From a virus: a DNA stretch of 54,951 nucleotides. The stretch's first letter is position 1, and each line of letters starts with the position of its first letter. The translations under genes and the position numbers were made by a program. Location: the IMG/VR virus record IMGVR_UViG_3300047157_000021, positions 1 to 54,951 of that record; one strand, written 5' to 3'. A model generated the notes under the pieces. That model searched no databases, was not told the origin of the DNA, and saw only the letters and a program-made list of their open reading frames with translations. This document shows, in pieces, positions 35,483 to 41,747 of the stretch.

Positions 35483-35721
35483 TGTAACCTCATTGGTGTT
35501 TCATATACATATTCTATGTCTTTGTATTCTTCTGCCTCATACTCTTGGCAGTCGATAAACTCTACGTTGGTTGCATCCTGATGGGCATGACGCGCCATCA
35601 AGATTGCAAAGTTAGCTGCATCCGACCAAGAATTAACAGCAGGATAGGTATCATCTAATGCAATGATACTATCAACACCATCAATCTGTAGGTGGATCTC
35701 ATAAGATTTAATGCTTGGCAT
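35479..35721 (-). CDS. Hypothetical early protein
   Basis: An 80-residue acidic protein from ATG 35721 (MPSIKSYEIHLQIDG). The frame extends upstream to 35796, but that part lies inside the 35708-35998 gene. Start 35721 leaves a 14-base overlap. The C-terminus is Glu/Tyr-rich. Function unknown. Confidence 0.45.
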   Translation of the reverse strand: MPSIKSYEIHLQIDGVDSIIALDDTYPAVNSWSDAANFAILMARHAHQDATNVEFIDCQEYEAEEYKDIEYVYETPMRLQ

Positions 35722-35998
35722 TGTAGTACCACGCACGTTCATCATTAGGTAACACATATTCTTTCCAATGTGCGGGTCTATCTGCATACTCATCATGTTT
35801 CTGTGGCTTAAAACTAAAAGTTTCTTTCAGTCTCCACGTTTGATGTCGTAAGTCACGTAATGTGGACAGGTCTATGTCAAACGTTTCTGATGCCTCATCT
35901 AACATACTGTCTAACGCAATGTACAACTCAAGCATTTCTTGTGCTTTGTCCTCTTGAAGTAGGTATGTTAGTTTCTCTGGTGTTTTTTTCTTAGTCAT
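35708..35998 (-). CDS. Hypothetical early protein
   Basis: A 96-residue helical protein (about residues 10-55), with a Tyr/His-rich C-terminus (RPAHWKEYVLPNDERAWYYN). The start overlaps 35991 by eight bases. No family recognised. Confidence 0.5.
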   Translation of the reverse strand: MTKKKTPEKLTYLLQEDKAQEMLELYIALDSMLDEASETFDIDLSTLRDLRHQTWRLKETFSFKPQKHDEYADRPAHWKEYVLPNDERAWYYNAKH

Positions 35999-36182
35999 AT
36001 TGTACTCCTTTTCTTATTACATCATTATACTCATAGGGGTGTTCTTCCCACTCTCCACCCATAGGTAGATTGATTTCGTCTTTTATACAATCCGCAAAGA
36101 CATCGTACCCATCATAGCACCAACCGTCTTTGTTAGACCACCCTTGCTCGCCATCTTCTTTGTTTATTATAATATAATTCAT
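35991..36182 (-). CDS. Hypothetical early protein
   Basis: A 63-residue acidic protein rich in Trp, Tyr and Asp (GWSNKDGWCYDGYDVF). It overlaps both neighbours, the upstream one by ATGA. Small acidic proteins of this kind are often anti-host factors, but nothing here proves it. Confidence 0.5.
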   Translation of the reverse strand: MNYIIINKEDGEQGWSNKDGWCYDGYDVFADCIKDEINLPMGGEWEEHPYEYNDVIRKGVQYD

Positions 36183-36574
36183 GGTCTTGCTCCTTCTGCA
36201 TATATGTATGGTCTGTTGACGGTATTATACACTACCATACTTGGTTGTATTCTTAGCATTGCACGTTTGGCTGAAAGGACAGGTCTTACGCCCTCTACAT
36301 CAACGAATGTATCCCATTTGTAAGGGTTGTATGACACAAGTGAGTAACCCAAATAGTCTGGATCAAAATCGTTAAACACTGTTATGTCACCACGTACAAA
36401 GGCATGTACATTTTTCTTGCCCTCACGCAGTACACGCTCACGTCCTGCCTTACGTACTACAAACGTAGGATTGTCTATGTGTACTTCATCAGTGTGAAGT
36501 ATCACCCTGCCCGTCTTACACGAACGAACAGACCATATGTATTTGTGTAGATTGAAATATACTTCAACTCTCAT
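36179..36574 (-). CDS. Hypothetical early protein
   Basis: This 131-residue beta-rich, basic protein has a HKYIWSVRSCKTGRVILHTD opening and a VVRKAGRERVLREGKKNVHAFV middle. The pattern suggests a conserved marine phage protein. Function unknown. Confidence 0.5.
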   Translation of the reverse strand: MRVEVYFNLHKYIWSVRSCKTGRVILHTDEVHIDNPTFVVRKAGRERVLREGKKNVHAFVRGDITVFNDFDPDYLGYSLVSYNPYKWDTFVDVEGVRPVLSAKRAMLRIQPSMVVYNTVNRPYIYAEGARP

Positions 36575-36620
36575 CTGACTTACCTTTCAGTCGAAGGGTG
36601 TGAACAATAGGTATATCATA

Positions 36621-36959
36621 TTAACCTGTCTTTTTCAACTGCTGATCCACATCATCCAAGAAGGTGATCAGGATCTTACGCATACGCATCAACTTGCCAC
36701 GCTCCATGTTATACTTGCCTTCGATCATACCAAGGTCTTTGAGTACCTTGACACGATAGGCAATGCGGTTTGGATACTCATTGAGTACCTTGGCAATCTC
36801 AGCCATAGTCATCTCACCCCAAAGCTCATTGATAACCTCGTCAATTACAGCGTAATTGTAAGTGTACTTACGTGCCTTACTCATGTGGAATGTATGGTTT
36901 GCATACAATTCTGGGTGTGCTGTTTTTACTACGGGTGCTGTTGCTGTTGAGTTAGTCAT
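36621..36959 (-). CDS. Winged-helix/HTH DNA-binding protein
   Basis: This 112-residue protein has a central winged-helix pattern, about residues 38-85: DEVINELWGEMTMAEIAKVLN, then IAYRVKVLKDLGMIEGKY, as in MarR/ArsR-type domains. It has a helical C-terminus that could dimerise. It is a candidate regulator of the early palindromes at 37-40 kb, but no target is shown. Confidence 0.55.
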   Translation of the reverse strand: MTNSTATAPVVKTAHPELYANHTFHMSKARKYTYNYAVIDEVINELWGEMTMAEIAKVLNEYPNRIAYRVKVLKDLGMIEGKYNMERGKLMRMRKILITFLDDVDQQLKKTG

Positions 36960-36971
36960 GTGTATATCTCC

Positions 36972-37136
36972 TTAAGATATTTTGTTTGAACGATAGTTAG
37001 TTACGCTATTGCGTAGAGTTAGTTTACGTGAACGATCTTTCTTTCTGTCAATCTTCCACGCTTGCCGCCTTCGATTAGGTCCAACGTTGGACTTAACCTT
37101 AGTCATCTTGATGAAGTTTTGCATTTCGTATCGCAT
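36972..37136 (-). CDS. Small basic protein carrying a KSNVGP element
   Basis: A 54-residue, very basic protein from ATG 37136, chosen because AGGAG lies 7 bases upstream. Residues encoded at 37079-37092 (KSNVGP) come from the repeated palindrome GTCCAACGTTGGAC. The rest is Arg/Lys-rich and may bind nucleic acid. It overlaps the upstream gene by 38 bases. Confidence 0.45.
   Translation of the reverse strand: MRYEMQNFIKMTKVKSNVGPNRRRQAWKIDRKKDRSRKLTLRNSVTNYRSNKIS
37079..37092. repeat. Palindrome GTCCAACGTTGGAC, copy 1
   Basis: Perfect 14-bp palindrome, preceded by AG and followed by TTAA on the plus strand. It lies inside the gene at 36972 and is read there as KSNVGP. Confidence 0.7.
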
Positions 37137-37269
37137 GTTCATTCTCCTGTTTGCGGTTACGTTTAGCCTTGCCACCTTTCTTAGGCGGCACGACCTGTGG
37201 GGATTTGCGCTCCTGTAACATAGCCTTTGCCACAGGATTACGGTATGTTACAGAAGTTTTCTTAGCCAT
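37099..37269 (-). CDS. Small basic protein
   Basis: A 56-residue basic protein from ATG 37269 (MAKKTSVTYRNPVAKAML), with a Lys/Arg-rich middle (PPKKGGKAKRNRKQ). The start overlaps the stop of 37262. Similar short basic MAKK proteins occur in many phages without known function. Confidence 0.5.
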   Translation of the reverse strand: MAKKTSVTYRNPVAKAMLQERKSPQVVPPKKGGKAKRNRKQENEHAIRNAKLHQDD

Positions 37270-37891
37270 GTTCAAATCCATATGTTACACATTCTACGTG
37301 ATACCTAGACACTACGTCACCAGTATCTAAGGCACGATTGGCACGATTGCCAGCCACATATTTGCACCAAGTATCCCACCAATATTCAGCGCCTTCTTTT
37401 TGGCAAAGCTCAACGTAGTCCTCTACCTTGCGGCGTACTGTCGCAGCTTTCATGCCTGATGGTGGTGTCTTGACAAGGTTAGGTGATATACCTAACCGCT
37501 TGATATTGTGGCTGTCAATACATGCCACATTGAAGCCTAAGCATTGAGCTAGGAAGGCAGCTTTTACCATGCCAAGGTTAGGTACAGCCATGAATAACTG
37601 GATGACATCAGCACATGCTTCTACGCTTTCGTATCCTTTGGTGTCCACTATGTGGTAGAGCTTGCCATACAAGAACTCTTTGTGATCGTTTAGATACATG
37701 TAGCCATCAGCTTTCTTACCCCACAAACAATCAGCATGGTATCTGTCACGTTCTACTTTGACCATGCTGCCACGCACTGTGGACAAGCCAGCTTGTATTG
37801 TAAGCAGTACAAACAAGCCAGTGTTTACCAAGGCATCTGGGCCACGCCATTTTACGAAGGCTTTAATTTCATTTACATCACGCTGATACAT
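37262..37891 (-). CDS. HhH-GPD glycosylase-like hypothetical protein
   Basis: This 209-residue protein has a central segment VPNLGMVKAAFLAQCLGFNV followed by ACIDSHNIKRLGI. It resembles the helix-hairpin-helix plus catalytic-Asp pattern of EndoIII-like glycosylases (LPGVGRKTA ... VDTHIFRV), but it is degenerate and lacks the 4Fe-4S cysteines. It might bind or act on DNA bases. The resemblance is by eye and may be only to the HhH fold. Confidence 0.5.
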   Translation of the reverse strand: MYQRDVNEIKAFVKWRGPDALVNTGLFVLLTIQAGLSTVRGSMVKVERDRYHADCLWGKKADGYMYLNDHKEFLYGKLYHIVDTKGYESVEACADVIQLFMAVPNLGMVKAAFLAQCLGFNVACIDSHNIKRLGISPNLVKTPPSGMKAATVRRKVEDYVELCQKEGAEYWWDTWCKYVAGNRANRALDTGDVVSRYHVECVTYGFEHG

Positions 37892-38103
37892 TATACTAAT
37901 TCTCCAATCAATGTTTCACAGGCTTCGACGATATTAGACATGCTTTCTTTTATAGAAGGCGACAGCCAATCGCCATTTGAAATAGGTTCAGCGAAGCTGT
38001 GGATACGTGTCAAGTCACGATGTATGTCACGTAAATCTTGCATCACTTGCCATGCTTCATGGGCGGCTTGTTGCTGAGCGTCAATCTTATCTAAGATTTG
38101 CAT
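37891..38103 (-). CDS. Hypothetical helical protein
   Basis: A 70-residue protein from ATG 38103 (MQILDKIDAQQQAAHEAWQV), with GAGG at 7 bases and a TAATG overlap with the upstream stop. Helical throughout. A longer frame to 38133 exists, but it lacks a ribosome-binding site. Function unknown. Confidence 0.5.
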   Translation of the reverse strand: MQILDKIDAQQQAAHEAWQVMQDLRDIHRDLTRIHSFAEPISNGDWLSPSIKESMSNIVEACETLIGELV

Positions 38104-38303
38104 TATACTTCCTCTCCAAACATACTGTTCCATTCAGCGGGTGTAACCCCTGAGATTATAAACTCACGCTCATCGACAGAGAGGTGAGGCATGACGTTTT
38201 GGATTAACTCACCGTCAACCCATGCGTCTAATTGTGATTGTGTAATGGGCAATTCCATTACGTTAGTGTTACCAGTGAGATGTGAAGTGCGAGTAATTAT
38301 CAT
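38103..38303 (-). CDS. Hypothetical early protein
   Basis: A 66-residue protein (MIITRTSHLTGNTNVMELPI), acidic overall. ATG 38303 is preceded by AAAGGAAAG, and a copy of the palindrome GTCCAACGTTGGAC lies 21 bases upstream of the start (38324-38337). Function unknown. Confidence 0.5.
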   Translation of the reverse strand: MIITRTSHLTGNTNVMELPITQSQLDAWVDGELIQNVMPHLSVDEREFIISGVTPAEWNSMFGEEV

Positions 38304-38323
38304 TTTAACTTTCCTTTAGTTAG

Positions 38324-38337
38324 GTCCAACGTTGGAC
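38324..38337. repeat. Palindrome GTCCAACGTTGGAC, copy 2 (non-coding)
   Basis: Perfect copy with the same flanks (TAG before, TTAAG after). It lies between the stop at 38347 and the start at 38303. Confidence 0.7.
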
Positions 38338-38346
38338 TTAAGTTTC

Positions 38347-38478
38347 TCATTTAAGCAGGGCAGCTTTAGCTTCATCCACATTCTCAAAGAATGAGATTGA
38401 GCGCTGACCTGTGATCTTACAAGTACGGTAAACATGCCAGAAACCATACTGATCTGTGATGACTTTAATCGTATTCAT
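38347..38478 (-). CDS. 43-residue hypothetical protein
   Basis: MNTIKVITDQYGFWHVYRTC...FENVDEAKAALLK: a short alpha/beta protein with AAAGGAAG before ATG 38478. It is the first gene after the 13-bp inverted repeat at 38506-38543. Its good ribosome-binding site and position support it. Confidence 0.55.
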   Translation of the reverse strand: MNTIKVITDQYGFWHVYRTCKITGQRSISFFENVDEAKAALLK

Positions 38479-38505
38479 TTAACTTCCTTTCTAGTATATG
38501 TATAC

Positions 38506-38543
38506 GTTATTTATACTTTCAATAAATATCAAGTATAAATAAC
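38506..38543. promoter_or_regulatory. Perfect 13-bp inverted repeat, probable operator of a leftward promoter
   Basis: GTTATTTATACTT and AAGTATAAATAAC are perfect inverted copies 12 bases apart. On the minus strand a consensus -35 TTGACA lies at 38568-38563. The best -10 (TAAGTT, 38546-38541, spacing 16) overlaps one arm. This layout fits a repressor site over a promoter for the gene at 38478 and those after it. The -10 is weak; a transcript hairpin is the alternative. Confidence 0.55.
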
Positions 38544-38564
38544 TTATACTATACATAGAGTTTG

Positions 38565-38765
38565 TCAAGCTGGGTTCCATTCATGCTGGGGTAATTCCAC
38601 AGCGGCGTCTTTTCTCTCACGAAATTCTACTTCGTAGCCTCGCTTTTCCCATCTGTCAGCACATCTGCGCATAGCTTTCCCAGCCAGTTCACAGGCACCA
38701 TCATATGGCTTGGTTTCAAAGATGGTTTCACCATCATCATTTAATACAATTACAGAGTAATTCAT
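38565..38765 (-). CDS. Hypothetical early protein
   Basis: A 66-residue protein from ATG 38765 (MNYSVIVLNDDGETIFETK). The start overlaps the upstream stop by ATGA and has AGGAA at 5 bases. It has beta strands first, then a helix with conserved-looking RRCADRWEKRGYEVEF. Function unknown. Confidence 0.5.
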   Translation of the reverse strand: MNYSVIVLNDDGETIFETKPYDGACELAGKAMRRCADRWEKRGYEVEFRERKDAAVELPQHEWNPA

Positions 38766-38983
38766 TTGGGTTCCTTCCAACCGCTATCAATCACCATCTT
38801 GCCCATCATTGGCACAAGTGTACCTCTAGGCTTAGATGATTCCATCAGGTCATCCACACTTGTGAAAGGTTTAGGTCCAACGTTGGACTTAAGCTGTCTC
38901 GCCTCATCCAGACGCGCACGAAGGGCATTGGTACGCTGAGAGCGCACCTCTGCCTTGGTTGATGTGTGTTGCTTGTATCTCAT
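38762..38983 (-). CDS. Small basic protein carrying a KSNVGP element
   Basis: A 73-residue basic protein. Residues LKSNVGP are encoded by the palindrome copy at 38875-38888. The N-terminal half is an Arg/Lys-rich helix (KAEVRSQRTNALRARLDEAR). It overlaps the upstream stop by ATGA. No family recognised. Confidence 0.5.
   Translation of the reverse strand: MRYKQHTSTKAEVRSQRTNALRARLDEARQLKSNVGPKPFTSVDDLMESSKPRGTLVPMMGKMVIDSGWKEPK
38875..38888. repeat. Palindrome GTCCAACGTTGGAC, copy 3
   Basis: Perfect copy with flanks TTAG and TTAAG, inside the gene at 38762, read as KSNVGP. Confidence 0.7.
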
Positions 38984-39570
38984 GCCGCAGCCTTTTCTTC
39001 TGAGGCTGATACGCTGTCATATTCCATGAGCATCTCAGCAAGATCCAGAGGATCAATGTTATTTGCCATGCAAACCTTGATAAGCTTGTCGAAGACAACC
39101 TGCTTTGTGACTGGTCCAACGTCGGACTTAACAACAGCTTCGCTGGGTGTTTCAGCTTCGCTGACTGCTACAGCTTCGCTGTTTTCTGTTGTCTCAGCAA
39201 CCTCTTTAGAGGTAGCATCTTTCTGCTTCATTGCTCTCTGCAAAGCAGACAGTGAAGTAAAACCTTTCTTTGAGGTTTCAATGAATGCTCTGCATTCTGA
39301 TTCGTTCTCAACAAACCAAAGAGCTTCGCTCCGACGCCGTTTGTCGATCAAATGAAGATGGCAATCACGAAGCCTTTGGCTTGGGATACGATCACCACCC
39401 TCAGCTTTTAGCTCGACCATCAGCTTTCCAAGCTGTGTATCAAAGCCTTCAGCTTTGGTTGAAAGTTTGAATCTTTTCTTGTCAGCAGCTTCGATTTTAG
39501 CCCACTGTTCTGAAAGAACCTTGCCTTGATCTTCGAGGGTTGAGATGTTTTGAATTTCGAGATTTGCCAT
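38980..39570 (-). CDS. First gene of the leftward unit, hypothetical
   Basis: A 196-residue protein, helical and Glu/Lys/Ala-rich. The middle (about 120-150) has a period-six SEA repeat (SEAVAVSEAETPSEAVV). KSDVGP follows, encoded by the imperfect palindrome at 39114-39127. The C-terminal helix (VFDKLIKVCMANNIDPLDLA) may be a separate domain. Start ATG 39570 has AAAGGAAG upstream. Being first after the control region, it is probably among the earliest proteins made. Confidence 0.6.
   Translation of the reverse strand: MANLEIQNISTLEDQGKVLSEQWAKIEAADKKRFKLSTKAEGFDTQLGKLMVELKAEGGDRIPSQRLRDCHLHLIDKRRRSEALWFVENESECRAFIETSKKGFTSLSALQRAMKQKDATSKEVAETTENSEAVAVSEAETPSEAVVKSDVGPVTKQVVFDKLIKVCMANNIDPLDLAEMLMEYDSVSASEEKAAA
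39114..39127. repeat. Palindrome GTCCAACGTCGGAC, copy 4
   Basis: Copy with one changed base (C for T in the right half), inside the gene at 38980, read as KSDVGP. TTAA follows as in the others. Confidence 0.65.
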
Positions 39571-39613
39571 TTTGAGCTTCCTTTATCTATCTTCTATTTT
39601 TATATGAGAGAAT

Positions 39614-39642
39614 CTATATCTCTCACAAGAAGTGAGATATAG
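39614..39642. promoter_or_regulatory. Inverted repeat in the leader of the first leftward gene
   Basis: CTATATCTCTCAC and GTGAGATATAG pair around AAGAA, with a 2-base bulge. It lies 44 bases upstream of the start at 39570, so it could be a leader hairpin or an operator. Confidence 0.45.
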
Positions 39643-39854
39643 TTCTATCATTAAAAATGTAAGAAGATAGTATAAGTTTTGGAGATTGAAAAGCTGCCTC
39701 GCGATCCTCTGCGCCTGCCGTTTCACACGCTGTTGCAAGAAATAATATTCTCTTCGATAATATTTTTCTGAAACTCATGCGCTAAACTTGCGACCTCAAC
39801 CCACAGCTTCACCACCTTAACTGTGACATTTTAGCAACATCAAAGATGTTATAG

Positions 39855-39868
39855 GTCCAACGTCGGAC
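39855..39868. repeat. Palindrome GTCCAACGTCGGAC, copy 5 (non-coding)
   Basis: Same variant as copy 4, with flanks TAG and TTGA. It lies in the control region, 285 bases upstream of the first leftward gene. Confidence 0.65.
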
Positions 39869-40127
39869 TTGACTTGAACCATTGGCAGAGCAGCACGTGG
39901 CTTGTAGGATCATGTGCATTGCCCCAAAGGGGGTGGGGTAGATTATAAGCATCGTCTTGCCAACACACTAAGAGTGTGACAAATCCCCCTATTCATTCTG
40001 TCTTTAGACAGGCAACTGATTCCATAACAGTTGTCGTAGACAAGTAAGTGGTTGTTTTTAAACACATCTACGATGTAATGGTGGAATGTGACATGCTGTT
40101 TGCTCTCACCACGCGCCATGACCTTGC

Positions 40128-40146
40128 ATTATAGGCGCAATTGCGC
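40128..40146 (-). promoter_or_regulatory. Possible leftward -10 box with adjacent 12-bp palindrome
   Basis: On the minus strand TATAAT occupies 40133-40128. The perfect palindrome GCGCAATTGCGC (40135-40146) sits in the spacer just upstream. No good -35 box is found (GCTCTT or CTCTTC at normal spacing), so a factor binding the palindrome might help or block the polymerase. Confidence 0.35.
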
Positions 40147-40359
40147 GGTGAAGAGCGAGGGGCCGCAGGGGCCAGTGGGGGTAGCGTAGATAGTATGCAT
40201 GAATATACACACAGATCAGGAAAATACACTGGTAACCACTTTACATATAAGGTGGTTTACACACACAATGGTTACATAGTTGTAACAATTCGTGATGAGA
40301 TACACAGGTAACGTAATGTTTCAGTAGATCACATAATGTTACAGTGACGATATTAACAC

Positions 40360-40387
40360 TTGACATATCATATTAGATGTGTAAAAC
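40360..40387 (+). promoter_or_regulatory. Possible rightward promoter
   Basis: TTGACA (40360-40365), 16 bases, then TAAAAC (40382-40387). It is the only consensus -35 on the plus strand noticed in the control region and would drive the gene at 40572 through the repeat cluster. The -10 is weak. Confidence 0.35.
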
Positions 40388-40414
40388 TATGTAATAGTAA
40401 TAGCTAAGGTGCTT

Positions 40415-40519
40415 ACATGTACAATGTAGCATTTAAATGTCCTTACAATGTTACTCTTAAAAATAATTCCTTACAATATTACACATAACATAAACATGTA
40501 CAGTGTAACACTTAAGTGT
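40415..40519. repeat. Diverged 26-bp repeat pair enclosing CCTTACAAT repeats
   Basis: Two 26-bp copies (40415-40440 and 40494-40519) begin ACATGTACARTGTA and match at 22 of 26 positions. Each ends in a perfect palindrome, CATTTAAATG in one and CACTTAAGTG in the other. Between them CCTTACAATGTTAC (40441-40454) and CCTTACAATATTAC (40469-40482) form a second direct repeat. This is iteron-like, or a multi-site operator. Confidence 0.6.
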
Positions 40520-40520
40520 A

Positions 40521-40537
40521 CTCCGCTTTATGCGGAG
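40521..40537. other. GC-rich hairpin before the first late gene
   Basis: CTCCGC / GCGGAG with loop TTTAT, immediately after the repeat cluster. No T run follows, so it is not a clear terminator. It would lie in the leader of the gene at 40572. Confidence 0.45.
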
Positions 40538-40571
40538 GCGTTTGTATATTAATTTAAATTAGGTATTGACA

Positions 40572-40778
40572 ATGGCAAAGAAATCTGTAAAACTATATAC
40601 AGACAATGTTCTTGAAGAGTTTTATAAACACGTATTAGACGGTAATCTTGAGAACTTGCATATCCCCCATAGTGATGTATTCTACGTAAGAGAGGCTGTA
40701 CAGGCTCACTACGGTAGATCTTTTACTTTAGAGCATGTGGAGTGGGCTATGCGTGAAGAAGGATGGACAGATGCCTAA
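40572..40778 (+). CDS. First rightward gene, small hypothetical
   Basis: A 68-residue protein from ATG 40572 (MAKKSVKLYTDNVLEEFYKH). A TTG two codons upstream opens the frame, but the ATG is the likelier start. Helical, with a C-terminal LEHVEWAMREEGW. It overlaps the next gene by 8 bases. Function unknown. Confidence 0.55.
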   Translation: MAKKSVKLYTDNVLEEFYKHVLDGNLENLHIPHSDVFYVREAVQAHYGRSFTLEHVEWAMREEGWTDA

Positions 40779-41055
40779 AGACCCCAGACTAGAACGTGCA
40801 GGTGTATCAGGCTTTAACAAACCTAAGCGTACACCTAACCATCCTAAGAAGTCACACGTAGTTGTAGCTAAAGAGGGTGATACGGTTAAGACTATTCGCT
40901 TTGGTGAGCAAGGCGCTAAGACTGCAGGAAAACCTAAAGCAGGTGAATCAGATAAAATGAAAAAGAAACGTGCAAGCTTTAAAGCACGTCATTCAAAGAA
41001 CATAAAGCGTGGTAAGTTGAGTGCAGCTTACTGGGCTGATAAAGTTAAATGGTAA
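40771..41055 (+). CDS. Basic conserved marine phage protein
   Basis: A 94-residue protein from ATG 40771 (MPKDPRLERAGVSGFNKPKR). A ribosome-binding site AAGGA lies 8 bases upstream. Recognisable blocks: TPNHPKKSHVVVAKEGD, IRFGEQGAKTAGKPKAGESD and RASFKARH...LSAAYWADKVKW. I recall this family from cyanophages and pelagiphages. It is strongly basic. Function unknown; possibly DNA-binding or virion-associated. Confidence 0.65.
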   Translation: MPKDPRLERAGVSGFNKPKRTPNHPKKSHVVVAKEGDTVKTIRFGEQGAKTAGKPKAGESDKMKKKRASFKARHSKNIKRGKLSAAYWADKVKW

Positions 41056-41073
41056 ATAGAAGGAACTATACCA

Positions 41074-41553
41074 ATGGGAAAACTACCTAAGTTTAAACAG
41101 AAACAAACAGGACAAGAGCGTGGACGTGCTGCATCAGGACGTATCTCAGCTATCACAACTAAAGCTGGTGACAAGCCACTATCAATGGCTGCGTACCGTT
41201 CATTTACAGATAAGCAACGTGCAGATGCTATGATACAGGCAGGTAAAGATTTACGTGCAGGTAAAATTACACAAAAAGAATTTGATGCTATCGAAAAGAA
41301 AATTGATGCTGCAGATGCTGCGGAAGCACAAAAGTCAGCTACAAAAGGCGCTAACACAAAAGCTGGTAATAAGAAAGTTAAACCGCTACCTAATCCTTTT
41401 GCAGATATGGCACATGGAGGCATGGCGCATAAAAAGAAAAAGTCATATTCTAAAGGTGGCTATGGTGATGGCAAGAAAAATATGTACGCAAAGGGTGGCT
41501 ATGCAAACGCAGGTGCATCTGTAGGCGGCACACAGAAGTGGACGGCGGGTTAA
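41074..41553 (+). CDS. Basic hypothetical late protein
   Basis: A 159-residue, Lys/Ala/Gly-rich protein. The helical middle has DKQRADAMIQAGKDLRAGK, and the C-terminus has glycine repeats (KGGYGDGKKNMYAKGGYANAG). It is possibly virion or DNA associated. Stop TAA overlaps the next ATG (TAATG). Confidence 0.5.
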   Translation: MGKLPKFKQKQTGQERGRAASGRISAITTKAGDKPLSMAAYRSFTDKQRADAMIQAGKDLRAGKITQKEFDAIEKKIDAADAAEAQKSATKGANTKAGNKKVKPLPNPFADMAHGGMAHKKKKSYSKGGYGDGKKNMYAKGGYANAGASVGGTQKWTAG

Positions 41554-41747
41554 TGTGGCTTGCAGTGTTGCTGGGTTGTTATAGCCCAGCAGCAACATCT
41601 TGTGACGTAATGATACGTACCAGTGGATTGATAGCAACTGAAAAGTTGTGTCAAGAAGAAGTAGCTAATGCAGCTAAAGCTCTAGCACAACAGGGGCTAT
41701 ACATCCGTACAAAATGTTTTAAACTAAAGGTAGGCTCTACAGTTTAA
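41553..41747 (+). CDS. Small exported cysteine protein
   Basis: A 64-residue protein from ATG 41553 (MWLAVLLGCYSPAATSCDVM), translationally coupled by TAATG. The hydrophobic N-terminus looks like a short signal or anchor. Four Cys (residues 9, 17, 33 and 55, approximately) could form two disulfides in the periplasm. Function unknown. Confidence 0.5.
   Translation: MWLAVLLGCYSPAATSCDVMIRTSGLIATEKLCQEEVANAAKALAQQGLYIRTKCFKLKVGSTV

Larger units (their letters stand above)
39571..40571. other. Non-coding control region between the two transcription units
   Basis: About 1 kb with no credible gene, between divergent gene blocks. It holds, in order: an imperfect inverted repeat (39614-39642), a palindrome copy (39855-39868), a minus-strand TATAAT beside a 12-bp palindrome (40128-40146), an AACCAC/GTGGTT hairpin (40234-40257), a possible plus promoter (40360-40387), TTACAAT-type repeats (40415-40519) and a GC hairpin (40521-40537). 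The right half is AT-rich. It is a good place for the early and late promoters and a replication origin; none is proven. Confidence 0.7.

Noticed and set aside
40521-40537. Intrinsic terminator before the first late gene
   Set aside because: The hairpin is good but is not followed by a T run, so it is listed only as a hairpin.
39571-40571. tRNA or other structured RNA gene in the control region
   Set aside because: I could not fit a cloverleaf or T-loop to any stretch; a tRNA scan would decide.
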